Origin: Pseudoips prasinana
Taxonomy: Eukaryota; Arthropoda; Insecta; Lepidoptera; Nolidae
Direction: 5' to 3'
Assembly: GCA_951640165.1 (NCBI GenBank)
Contig: OX621245.1
Coordinates: 24,544,330 to 24,608,329, forward strand
Length of the DNA: 64,000 bases
The number at the start of each line of letters is the position of its first letter. Within the stretch, counting starts at the first letter, position 1. Position numbers and translations under genes: made by a program. Below the pieces are notes generated by a model. It was given only the letters and a program-made list of their open reading frames with translations. It was not told the origin of the DNA and did no database searches. Positions 33,776-45,600 of the stretch are shown here, piece by piece.

Positions 33776-34678
33776 TTTTGTCCCTTAAAACTTTAATTTA
33801 CAGTCACTCGTTTAAATACTACCCATAATTTATTAGCTTCAAACAGTATAAAATAAAATTACATGTATCCGAAGCCTCCTTTTAAGCATATAATGCCTGT
33901 GTTATGAGGCTTCGCTCTTCCAAAACCGTTGTTCATAATCAAAGTATCACAAGTACGTACTTAAATAATAATTCTAACAACATTACTACAAATTATAAAA
34001 TATCATGTGACTTTGTTGACAGCGTTCAAATGGCCGTGTGTGTGTGCGTATATGTGTGTGTGTGTGTGCGTATATGTGTGTGTGCGTGCGTATATGTGTG
34101 TGTGTGTGCGTATATGTGTGTGTGTATGTTTTAGTGTGTGTTTGTGTGTGTGATCTGTGTGCCCCTCTTATTTATGTATTCCAGAAGTGCCCCCGTGTCT
34201 TCATATGTAAGTGACTTAATCCGATTAAGAGTAAGGGATTTTATTCATTCGACTTCATTTGTCTATGTTAACAAGTATGCATACGGACCGTCCAATGGTA
34301 ATCTGTTTCTATATCCTGTGAAGGCTTGTGAAGCATGTGAATGTAATTCTACCGTTGCTATACATTACCTCTATAACCCAAGAGCTCGATACCTAAACAA
34401 AGGAAAATAAAATAACTGTTGTGGCTTCAGTGGTCTGTAGTTACGATATCACGCAACTAATTAGTTCCTAAATGGCTAACCAATAACAATTCATAATCTG
34501 GCATTATATAGAAGATAAGATAGTAAAACGAGTTTGGCATGAATTCGCTATATGGATCAACTTATTATTGTACTCCTAAAGACATAATTAGAACCTTTCG
34601 TTCTAATGATAAAACTTTAACTTTTCATCAATTCATCAATTTTCATCAATTGATTTTTCATCAATATCTGAAAAGGTC
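33776..34678. other. Gene-free stretch with a TG-rich run
   Basis: A (TG)n/(GCGTATATG)n run at about 34030-34155 makes a false open frame (repeated VC). The frame at 34138-34410 continues from it and shows no domain. Nothing else is recognised. Confidence 0.5.
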
Positions 34679-35167
34679 ATCATCATCATATCAGCCGAAA
34701 GACGTCCACTGCTGGACAAATGCCTCTCTCAAAGATCTCCACAATGGCTGGTCATGCGCTACTAGCGTCAACCACCTTACAGTAACTCTCACAAAATCAT
34801 CGGTCCATCTTGTAAGAGGCCTGTCCACACTGCAGGTTCCGGTTCATGGTCGCCACTCTAGAACTTTTTTGCTCCAACGGCCATTGGTCTACGAGCTATG
34901 TGCCCTACCCACTGCCACTACAGTTTTGGGTATTTCAATTTACATTTCTTTGGGTTATGTCGGTTACTTTGGTTCGTCTGCAGATTTCGACATTTTTAAT
35001 TCGATCTCGCTGGGAAACTCTGAGAATAGCCCTCTACATTGTTCTTTGGGTAAACTTGGGAATTCTTACGAGGCCCAAAGTGAGTAACCACGCCTCTATT
35101 CCGTAAGTCACCACTAGCAACATACACTGGTCAAAATCTTTGAGACACTGCGGCTGTAGTCTGAAAC
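34679..35167 (-). mobile_element. RTE, 5'-truncated 3' end
   Basis: Reverse complement of the last ~490 bp of the RTE at 58802-63120, from 'ccgcagtgtctcaa' to the terminal 'cagcagtggacgtctttcgg' and TGATG repeats. The coding frame is broken. It is too diverged to be a recent copy of that element. Confidence 0.75.
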
Positions 35168-35225
35168 CTACCTAGTTTTTAGACTACTTAGCCAAAATAT
35201 TTCTATTATACTTACTAATAAAATA

Positions 35226-35490
35226 TAAAATCACCGTCACCCTAGCCTAGTTGGTAGTGCTTCTGCCTACGAAGCTGGTGGTCCTGGGTTCGAATCCCGG
35301 TAAGTGCAAATATTTGTGTGATGAGCACGAATATTTGTTTCTGAGTCATGGATGTTTAATATGTATTTAAGTATATATCTATCTATATAAGTATGTATAT
35401 CGTCTCCTGGTACCGATAGTACAAGATCTGCTTAGTTTGGGGCTAGGATTGTCTGTGTGACATTGTCCCTAGATATATATATATATATGA
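35226..35490 (+). repeat. tRNA-derived SINE family S2, best copy
   Basis: A box 'tagcctagttggtagtgct', B box ggttcgaatcc (35287-35297), body 'gtacaagatctgcttagttt', ending in a short AT repeat. Confidence 0.75.
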
Positions 35491-36453
35491 AACATGAGTT
35501 CTCTCAATTAGAAGGTAGGTTAAGTTTGAAATTAAATCCCTTTTAATTATTATTGTTAAACATTTAATGTCAGATAATATAATCCATTATGATTAGTAAC
35601 AGCAGCAGCAACGGTAAACTATGTTGAAAAAATGAAATGCTTTTGAAATGGAAAATGATGAATTAATGGCAAAGTACTGGAACAAATACCATGCTACACG
35701 CTACAGAATACCAACTTCAAAAATGTTTATATTACGTTACGTCACTAACAATTTACGTCAATTATGGCTCATTACTGATAAGGTTATAGGCGAACAATTT
35801 GCTGGGGTTGTCTCGGATGTTACAAATATTTAAAGGTAAAAATCAGCTAACAAAACTTACATAAAATTAAACGAGCAGTATTCTAGTTAGATGAAAACGG
35901 TGTATAAAAGTGATTAATTAAAACACCTGTACAAAAATAAATGGTATTTTAGTAGATCCATCTGAAATGAATTACATCTTTAAGTAATATCCATTTAAAC
36001 TTAAAGCTCTTTTTGTCAACGCTATTAAATTCCATGATATCAAAGCAAGTAAATCAAAACTTTATTCATAATCCTTTTCTAAGTTGAAAATACGATTAGT
36101 AAACTTATATATTATATTTTACGAAGGTCACCAGCCAAAATTCTTACCAGTAACGCTTGAAAAGCTACAAAACATACTCATAAAGTTTCTTACAAACTCC
36201 CAGTCACAAACGGCCACGCCGCTAATAAATTTCAAGTTTTATTTTATAAAAATGAGGTCCGCTATATTCGACCCTGGTAAAATTTATTTAATGACTAAAT
36301 ATATTTTACTCCGAACATCCGCATATTCGAGTAAAAAAAGTACAAAAAATTTGCCCATCTAAGTCACAAAGTGTTAAATTTACGCATAACATCAGCACTT
36401 TGCTGTATATTGTACCTCGTATGTAGACCACAGTACTCTGAGCGAGTCTGCAG
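35491..36453. other. No supported gene
   Basis: Small frames at 35648-35833 (MENDELMAKYWNKYHATRYR...) and 36084-36362 are open but show nothing I recognise. Confidence 0.3.
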
Positions 36454-36651
36454 TCAGTGTAGCGTTTACGTTTACGGGCGCGGACGTCTACGTCGTAGCG
36501 CGTAGCACTGATAAACACCGTTACGAAAATCTCGTAGTATTATTTAATACTTAAGTAAAATAAATACAATTATTTGTAGATGAAACGTACTTTGTTGATT
36601 TAAGTGTATTAGTGTATTGTGTTGGCTTGCGACTTTCCTGGTGATGTAAGT
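36454..36651 (+). promoter_or_regulatory. Candidate host promoter and non-coding first exon
   Basis: A TCAGT initiator match (36454-36458) sits in a CpG-containing stretch (gcgtttacgtttacgggcgc) that is unlike the AT-rich surroundings. A strong splice donor, gat|GTAAGT, follows at 36646-36651, and no long frame lies between. I found no copy of this stretch elsewhere in the window. This is what an untranslated first exon of an arthropod gene would look like. It is inference from two short motifs and composition only. Confidence 0.3.
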
Positions 36652-39061
36652 ACCTATCAAATGATTTTCTTTTCGGTTTTTATGAATCTAAGTTACTGAT
36701 CGTGGCGGGAAAACTTTTTCGTTATATAGTTAATGATAATTAAGTCCGATAGTATATATTATGCCTTTTTATAAGCAATATTTTTTATGCACAATTTCAT
36801 TTAATTGAAACAATATTTTTAACACTAATATTGTAAAAACATATTGTTTATGAGCTAGTACTCGTGATTATTTTAAACCGGAACGTAATAAGTTAAGTGC
36901 TTAACTAGTACATTGAATGAACATAAATTGTGTATTTTTTCTAATTATGACTTTGATTTTTAATTATCAGTTACTCTGAACAATTGGTAGTGATTAATTT
37001 TATATAAATTTATATATTATATGTATATAATAAAACTATTTAAAAATTTTTATGTGCATTTTGTGGTTTTTTATAATTATAGAAGTACACTGCCACTACT
37101 TTTCGAGGAGACCTATTACAAATGTATTAACCCTGACGACGATTGATGCAAATCGGAACCATAAAAAAAACTTGAAACTTTGCATCAGTCAATGGCTAAT
37201 GGTGCGGATTTGGATCATCACAGCATTTGTAGCAGAGTTTCAAACCTACGTTTGAAACTCTGCTACAAATGCTTTTAGTCGATTATAGTATGGACATTTT
37301 ATGTCGACCAGAAAAATGTTTATACGGTGCGGGAAATGAAGCTTACAACGGCAAAGGAAAATGAAACTTAAATGTATAGCGGGACAATCTTAATTTTTAT
37401 TCAAAGCTATGTTAATTGAAAATGTTCTCGTGTGTGTATCCAACTAATTACAATATCTTGGGGCTATTACCCGTGAATTATTGTATAATTATCTCTGTCT
37501 CTTTCTAGTAGGTAGCATGTGCCTAGTATTTAAATGTTCAAAACATAGGAAAAGATCTATTTTAATAGATTCGTAAATTTTTCCATACAAATGGTTCGCA
37601 AACTATATGATTTGCGTCGTGTTCGTAATGAAGACTTCAATATGTTTGATAATTGGCTAGGCCAGCCTTGTTCGCTGTAAATGACCAACAGAGTTTAATA
37701 TTGAACACTCCAATTCATGTTAATATGGTTTCGGGTATAGGAATCTAAATGTACACAAAATAGTACAGTACTGTATATGGCATTTGACAAAATATAATGT
37801 TAGTCGCTAACTGATCAGCGGATCATTCTAATCAGATTCAAATTACCACTAGTTATCTCTTTGAATATTTTTATTGCTGCAAATAATTATTGTATTTTTA
37901 ATGCATCAAGATCAAATATTTACATAACCATTGTAGGTGTCCTAAAATATTTTAATAAGTGCAGATAATGTCCAGAACAGATCAAAAGAGTTGGTATAGC
38001 TTAATTAAACACAAATATTTACCAAATTATTACCGTGTCAAAACGAGTGAATCTGAGACGTCTAAACAAAATTATAATAAGTATAGGTAGATAGATAGAT
38101 TAGCTCTAAAGTAAATTAAAATGTATACAATTGGCGATATGATCACTAACATGTTCTTCCAGACAACCAAGAACTAATTATTAATTGTTTAACTCTGGCA
38201 TTATAACATAGAGCTTATTATTATGTCATTTGTCTATGTTTCTCTGCCTATATCGTAACCCATGAACAGATTAAGCAGTAATTATTATGTATTGTCATTA
38301 TTTAAACCATGTTTAAAAAAATCCATTCAGCCATTCAAAAGTATTTTTTTTTATCTATGCATTATTTTGACTTTTAATAATTATGCCATATAATTATTAT
38401 ATAAGAATATGTCGGGGTTTATTGAAGATACCCTATAAAGTACCAATATACCGACAGTAATTATCCCACTGGCCTTCTGAATCAAAACTTAAGCAGCTAA
38501 ATAAAACTTGTCAACTAAGTACTCAACAACACTACTCAAAAGCTAAATAAGTAGGTAATCACTTACATCTATTCTAAATTAATACAGAGAGACTGATATC
38601 ACTTTTAAAGTGAACTCATAAATTTCAATGTAATCAACGCGCAGTCCCTTTTAATTACTATAAGGTCCGGAACTAATCTCATGCAGTACTTCTTAACACG
38701 GAATTAAGGGAAATGGCGTTAATTTAATATTCCTGATTACATTGCATACTCGTCCCTGCTAAAGTGATAATATTATTTTATTTTGGCGCCCTGAAAAAGG
38801 TAAATGGATTGTTCTTTTCATATATTCTCTTGATAATAATGCTTTAGGGTGTTAAAATAAAAGTATGAACAATGTTGTCATGACGAAGCTGCTAAAACCT
38901 CGTTTGTCGCTAAAGTATGCGAAGCATTTTTCCTTAGATTTGTCTTCATTAAAATAGAAATGAAAATAAACTAAAATATTTGATAATGTTCAACAATTGT
39001 TTCGGTTTTCTCTACTGTATTGGAACTAGGCATAAATATTTCAAAGAATTAAACATATAAA
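36652..39061. other. Long stretch without gene or recognised repeat
   Basis: About 2.4 kb of AT-rich sequence with no coding region. It contains a perfect hairpin at 37223-37245 and 37250-37272 (23-bp arms, 4-base loop). It could be intron if the exon candidate at 36454 is real. Confidence 0.4.
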
Positions 39062-39158
39062 GAATGCGGGTAGCGCAAAACCGGAAATTGTAGAGAACAT
39101 TAGGAGAAGCCTATGTCCAGCAGTGGACGTCTTTTAGCTGCCATGATAATGGTGACAA
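39062..39158 (+). repeat. RTE 3'-end fragment
   Basis: Contains 'ctatgtccagcagtggacgt' and 'agctgccatgataatggtga', a diverged RTE terminus. Confidence 0.6.
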
Positions 39159-39607
39159 ATATGCATTGTTTAAAACCAAATACCTAGATTAAAACAGGTA
39201 TTTATATATAACCATCATGATACCTTTAAAATTATAGCAATTTCGAACGCAAATGATTATTTTTAATGGGTTATAAACGTATTATTTGTAAGATCTGCTG
39301 CTTGTATATATTAAGTGACACAAATCGAGCATTTCTAATACCTCTTACGTAAATATTAAGTTTAATATTGATGCGTCGCCATCCAGACCAGACATATTCC
39401 TTTACTCACGAAAGCTAAAACGCGTTGTGCTCATAGAGTTTACCGTACTGTGGGAAACCAACATCCCTAAACACCACGCGTTTAAGACGAACAAGTTATT
39501 ATGACTTAACAAATGAATTAAGCAGAAACGGCTTTGTGGTTAATTCATATGCCGTGGAAGAGGGTGCGAGGGGTATACCAGCAAAATCCCTCTACAAGCT
39601 ATATTCA

Positions 39608-39950
39608 TACCGCAGAAAATGAGGTCCTGGGTTCTAATCCCGGGTCGGGCCAAAAAGTGATTTTGGCATTTTTCCGTAAAAACGAAATTTCTCAGTATCT
39701 GCCCGAAGTCTGGGAGTTTGCGGTATTACACCCTCGTGCCTCGGAGAGCACGTAAAGCCGTCGGTCCTGTACCTGACCATTTTCCGGTCGTGTCGCTAGT
39801 CGTCCCATCGGATCATGAGAGTGATGGAATAGAAAGTGCCCCTGTGTCTGCGCACACACTTGTGCACTATAATATGCCCTGCGCAATTGGCTAATCTCCA
39901 TTCAAAATGGCCGTCGTGGCCGAATTTCGGCCGGGGGGACATCATATCCA
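39608..39950 (+). repeat. SINE family S3, head damaged
   Basis: From the B-box region 'ggtcctgggttctaatcccg' to 'gtggccgaatttcggccggg'. The A-box part is replaced by unrelated sequence. Confidence 0.65.
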
Positions 39951-40091
39951 TAATATATACATTCTTAAATATCCCTGTCACACAAAACATGGTTATATAT
40001 GTATATCTAAGATCATTATCTACTCCATGTAGTTGGGTCTCTACACAAACAATATTACTTAACTATAATATTAATCCTCCTACAAAAATCG

Positions 40092-40462
40092 TGCTTGGAC
40101 AGATTGCCGAAGTGAAACGACCTGTTGGACGGCCAAAACTCCGATTCAAAGCGTGCGTGCGTGCGTGCAAGCGTGACATGGAAAGTTTCGCCATTGACAC
40201 CAAGACCTGGGAGACACGTGCTAGTGTAAGATCAGACTGGCGCCATGATATTCTATCATCGGCGCTATTTTATTTTATTTTTTAGCTATAAAACATGACG
40301 AATCCTGGCTGGACAAACTGAAGCAGAAAAAAAAGGCTCCGCATCGCCACTCCCAATCCCGTGGACTCGCAATTTGTCTGCGACAGGTGTGGCAAGATAT
40401 GCCGAGCGGCCATTGGACTGATAAGTCACAAAAAACGATGCGACATTAACCAAATATAGCGA
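40092..40462 (+). pseudogene. LINE C-terminal tail with zinc finger
   Basis: One frame reads RPVGRPKLRFK...CKRDMESFAIDTKTWETRA...DWRHD; after a stop and shift another reads FVCDRCGKICRAAIGLISHK and RC. I recall the order GRPKLRFKD, CKRDMK, W-R, then CxxCxxxC...GL.SH...C, as the C-terminal tail of RT proteins of some animal LINEs. Direct repeats of about 60 bp bracket it (40031-40091 and 40511-40587), perhaps a long target duplication. A (GCGT)n expansion lies inside the coding part. Confidence 0.6.
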
Positions 40463-40861
40463 CAGCAACGCTGCAACAATCATCTACCAAGATGTTGTGG
40501 CCAATATGGTAGTTGAGTCTCTACACAAACAATATTACTTAACTATAACTTATTTAACTAAAATATTAATCCTCCTACAAAAATAATCACAATCCAGCAG
40601 CAGAATTGCTTAATCCTTATCCATATTAATTGTTTCGCAAACCGTACAAAACGATTAACACAATAACAGGTGATAAATTAAATTTCTCGGCGGGCTTCGT
40701 CAGGTATCCGCCCGGTGAAATGGGTCTACACAATTTGATATTCGCCTCACTGAAATTTAAATTAATCAAAATATGAATTAATGTGTGTTCTTGTAACATG
40801 CAGGTTTTGATAAAACAGAAGTTGATGGATATTGTTCGGTAATGGTTGAAGTTGGGATAAT

Positions 40862-41215
40862 TCTCTTTATTATTGCGCAATTTAAAAGTGTGGAATAGGA
40901 GGGCAACTTTTAATTAAAATTCTTTTGCCTGATTTTAGTTTTATTTTACAGTAAAATTCGTTTCAGAATAAATGAAATGTTACAAATAATCATTACCTGG
41001 GGTAATAATAATAATAAGATCTTGGACATTATTTACACACGGTCTCTTTATTATTGCGCAATTTAAAAGTATGGAATAGGAGGCCAACTTTTAATTAAAA
41101 TTCTTTTGCCTGATTTTAGTTATATATAAAAGTAAAATTCGATTCAGAATAAATGAAATGTTACAAATAATAATATCCTGGGATAATAATTTTATTATTA
41201 ATGAAATCTTGGACA
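40862..41215. repeat. Tandem duplication, ~181-bp unit, two copies
   Basis: 'tctctttattattgcgcaat' recurs at 40862 and 41043, and the match continues through 'cttttgcctgattttag' and 'tgaaatgttacaaataat'. The unit includes the 3' tail of an S2 SINE. Confidence 0.8.
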
Positions 41216-41433
41216 TTCGCTCACTGTCATCTGATACCAGAGAGATCATACGCAAAGCTTGTACTATGGATACTACAAATACTACTTTTTTGTATAAATA
41301 CTTATATCAGATAATTACACCCAGACTCCGTACAAGCAGACATATTCACACAAATATCTGTTCAGGGTGGGAATGGAACCCTCGACCTGCGGTGTGAGAG
41401 GCGAGTATTTGCCAGACACGCTGACTGGCCCCA
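41208..41433 (-). repeat. SINE family S2, minus copy
   Basis: Reversed 3' body ('cgcaaagcttgtactatgga') and reversed B box ('gggaatggaaccctcgacct'). Confidence 0.65.
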
Positions 41434-41439
41434 AATGTT

Positions 41440-41990
41440 TTACTTGTTTAAAATTTAAATCTAAGATTTATCTAATTTTACAAGAAGCGGTAGATTAAGA
41501 ATAGTGTAACTGCTCGTCAGCCCAATATGAGTTTAATAAAGATCGATTGTAATAATATACAACACAAATTCATATTTTTCGTAATATTTTTAATTTTGAA
41601 ATTATTAACATCAAAGGTTTTAATATAAGGTTTACGTCGTCACAACTAAGCGTACTACAAGTACGCAGAGGTATGAGTTTTCAAACTACAGTCTCATATA
41701 GTCGTAGTCGTCGTCTTTTTGGCGCCATCGGAAGATTGGCGTTACATTAATTATTTACTGTAGCATTTATTGAGGTAGGCGTCTTATCCTCGCTTGGACG
41801 GATAATATGTTGCATGCTTCCAAATTAACAACGATGTAAACTGTGTTAATTTAAAGAAGATCAGTGCTTGTTTGGAATAAACCTTTTTTCTTAGTTCTTC
41901 TTTCAAATTAATTTCAGGTATCGCGTACGTATCGGAGAGACTATTATTCTTCCAAGAAGGTTGTTAGAACTAAGGAAACTTTTTTATAAC
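41440..41990. other. Gene-free stretch
   Basis: No coding region and no repeat recognised. Confidence 0.4.
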
Positions 41991-41994
41991 TAAA

Positions 41995-42160
41995 CTAGCT
42001 GTGCCCCGCGGTGTTACCCGCGTTAAATTTTATAAATTTTCTTTGCTGTAAACCTCACGGAGATCGAGACCTTTCCAACGAATGCAAAACCGTGGAAATC
42101 GGTTCGTGCGTTCTAGAGTTATAGCGTCAGGAAGGAAAATCCGACTTATTTTTATATAGT
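41995..42160 (-). mobile_element. Helitron-like element, tandem copy 1
   Basis: Starts (minus 3' end) with CTAG, then 'ctgtgccccgcggt' and the hairpin partner 'acccgcg'. The body has 'cgaatgcaaaaccgtggaaa'. Confidence 0.6.
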
Positions 42161-42163
42161 AGA

Positions 42164-42386
<223 letters not shown>

Positions 42387-42426
42387 TTATATTTTTAACA
42401 TTTAAAATAAATATTTTCTTCAATAC

Positions 42427-42566
42427 TGTGATATATGTAGTATGTAGGTATCCGCATTTTTATTTTGTACGAACAGTCACGGATTAAACCAAGTACGGAA
42501 CACATGTGTTTTACTGCGCTCGGCTACTTCCATACCTACCTCAAGTGTATAGGCACATATTTCTCA
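42427..42566 (+). repeat. 5' LTR of the mag-like element
   Basis: 140 bp from tgtgatatat to atttctca. It must hold the promoter and poly(A) signals of the element; I cannot mark a clear TATA box. Confidence 0.95.
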
Positions 42567-42567
42567 G

Positions 42568-42576
42568 TGGCGACGA
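42568..42576 (+). other. Primer-binding site
   Basis: tggcgacga starts one base after the LTR. It is complementary to the 3' end expected for a tRNA-Ser (…TCGTCGCCA), the primer known for mag. Confidence 0.7.
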
Positions 42577-42688
42577 ACAATTACCTAAAGATCTCGTGCG
42601 TGCAAACAATAATAGCAATAAACTCAAATATATTACTATAATTAAGTATTAGATAAACGAGTTGAAAAGTGAGTGAGTGTCAAGCAAG

Positions 42689-45600
42689 ATGGCTATCGGC
42701 AAAATAGCTCCGTTCGACCTTCACAAGGACAATTGGGAAACGTACGTCGATCGTTTGGAGCAATATTTTGTGGCTAACGCGGTGAAGGAACAGTTACGAG
42801 TGGCTACATTGATTACGGTGATCGGCAGTGACGCGTACGATCTCATGGTTAATTTATGCACACCAGATAAACCGGCGACCAAAACGTACGATGACTTGAT
42901 ATCACTTATGAAGAGTCATTTGAATCCTAAACCCAGTCAGTTAGCGGAGCGGTTTAAATTTCGACAGCGTATACAGAAAAAAGACGAAAATATATCTACG
43001 TATGCGGCGGAATTAAAAAAAATGAGCAAAAATTGTGGGTTTGATAGTTTAGCCGAGAATCTGCGGGATCAATTCGTGTGTGGACTCGTGAACGATGATA
43101 TACGCCAGAAATTATTTACAGAGGAGGATACGATCACGTTTGAAAGGGCCTACACCATCGCGGTGTCCATGGAAGCAGCGGAGGCGAATGCAGCGGTGGT
43201 AGAAGACTGTACCCGGGGCAAGAGCAGTGGTGACAGTATACCAAGTGCAAATCTAGCCGTGCATTACATGGAACGGAATAAAAAGGGGAAAGGAGGCGGC
43301 CAACGCGGGAGTCCCGGTGACACCACGCGAGCGCCGCGTGATTCACCATTCGGCGGGCGTCCAAGCGGCACAGGCGGAGCGGGCAGCGAGAAAATGAATG
43401 CGGGTCGTACGGAATTTTATAAGAAGGAATCGTGTAAAGTATGCGGCGGTGCTCATCAGGAAAGCGGCTGCAAATTTAAAATTTACGTGTGTAGAATATG
43501 TAATCGTGAAGGACATTTAAAAAAAATGTGTCCGAAGTTGCGGCATACGGCATCATTGCACAATATGGAAGAGAAGGCATTAAGTATGAACAATGTGGAC
43601 AGTGATAGTGACGAGGTAAATTGTTTACTAATAAATAATCACTCTTTAAGTAGTTCGCAATCGAGTATGATTGGACCATACACCATTGATGTTTACGTTG
43701 AAAATAAATTGTTAAACATGGAAATTGACACCGGCAGTGCTATATCGTGTATAAGTTACGAATGTTTTAAAAACTTGTTTGCTCATTGTAAGTTAATTCC
43801 AAGTAAGTTAGAATTACGCTACTATACTGGTGAAATAGTGTCACCCGTAGGAAAGATAAAGGTTGAAGTTAGGTATAAAAGCACAACAAAATTTTTAGAT
43901 CTGTATGTATTAAGAAATGGAAAAGATAATTTGTTAGGTAGATGTTGGCTCGCCGAGTTAGGTATACTACTGTCAACGTTTAAGGTGTATAAAATAAAGG
44001 ATTTGGAGAACTATTTTTTTGACTTAAAGGAATTCAGTTCCAGATTTTGTGAAGTATTCGAGGACGGCTTGGGTCGGTTCACCGGTGGCAAGGTGGGGTT
44101 CCGTCTGCGAGAAGGAGCGCGGCCGGTGTTTATGCGAGCGCGACCGCTCGCCTACGCGCTGCGCGAGCCCGTGGAGCGCGCGCTTAACCAGATGGTACGG
44201 GACGGAATTCTCACACCGGTAACCACGTCGGACTGGGCCACGCCAATAGTACCGGTAATGAAAAAAGATGGCACTATACGGGTATGTGCAGATTTTAAAA
44301 TTACATTAAATAAATGTTTGGAGGTGGACCACTATCCCATGCCAAAAGTTGAAGACCTGCTGACCAAGTTACACGGTGGGGAAAAGTTTACAAAGTTAGA
44401 TTTATCACAGGCTTATGCACAATTTGAGCTGGATGATTCAAAAGTATATACGGTTATAAACACACACAAGGGGTTATTTAGGTATAATCGATTAATATAT
44501 GGATTAGCTTCTAGTCCGGGCATATTTCAGCGGAAATTGGAGCAATTGTTTGCTGATATGCCGCGTGTGGGGGTTTTTCTCGATGATTTAATTATTACGG
44601 GGGTAGATAGTAGGTCTCATTTAGCCACCCTTCATGAGGTTTTCGAGAGATTGCGGAAATACGGCTTGAAAGTAAAAAAAGAAAAATGTACATTTTTTGC
44701 AGACTCTGTAACTTATTTAGGTTTTGTGATTAATAAACAAGGGGTGCATACGTGTCCAGAGAAAATTAACACTATTAAAGACACACCTACCCCTACGAAT
44801 ATTACCGAATTACGGTCATTTTTAGGTCTAGTGATGTACTATGCAAAGTTTATACCGAACATAAGTACTATTTTAGCCCCATTATATAGATTATTAAGAA
44901 AAGACGCTAAATATGAATGGGTTGTTGAATGTGGGACAGCGTTCAATAAAGTGAAGCGTTTATTGATATCGAGTGAGGTGTTAGCACATTACTCGTCAGA
45001 GTTGCCGTTGGTATTGACAACTGACGCGAGTAGTGTGGGAGTGGGCGCCGTCATTTCGCATGTCTTTCCGAGAGGAAACGAGCGTCCAGTGGCTTACGCG
45101 TCACGGGTACTTAATACGGCTGAAAGATTTTATTCACAAATTGAACGCGAAGCATTGGCTATAATTTATGGAGTTAGGAAATTTCACCAATATCTGTATG
45201 GTAGAAAATTTATATTAAAGACGGATCACAAACCTTTAGTAACTATATTTGGGGATAAAACGGGTATACCCGTAATGGCCGCTAGTAGAATGCAACGTTG
45301 GGCAGTCATTCTCGCCGGGTACGATTATAATATAGAATATGTACCTAGCCATAAGAATGCGGCAGATGCCTTGTCACGGTTACCGGTACCAGTGGTCAAG
45401 GAAAAACAATTAAATGAAGAGTGTACATATTTGAATTTTATTCAACATTTTTTACCTATTACTAGACAAGAGGTACATGAAAAAATGATTAAAGACTACA
45501 CATTAAGTAAAATTTTAAATTTTATTAAAACGGGTTGGCCTAGTTGTTGTAAGGATGATGACTTGAAAGGTTATTTTACAAGGCGCAACGAACTTTATTT

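Noticed and set aside
33904..34134. Open frame with repeated VCVC
   Set aside because: It is a translation of the TG-rich simple repeat.
35226..35310. tRNA gene
   Set aside because: Good A and B boxes, but the sequence continues into the S2 SINE body and recurs in many copies.
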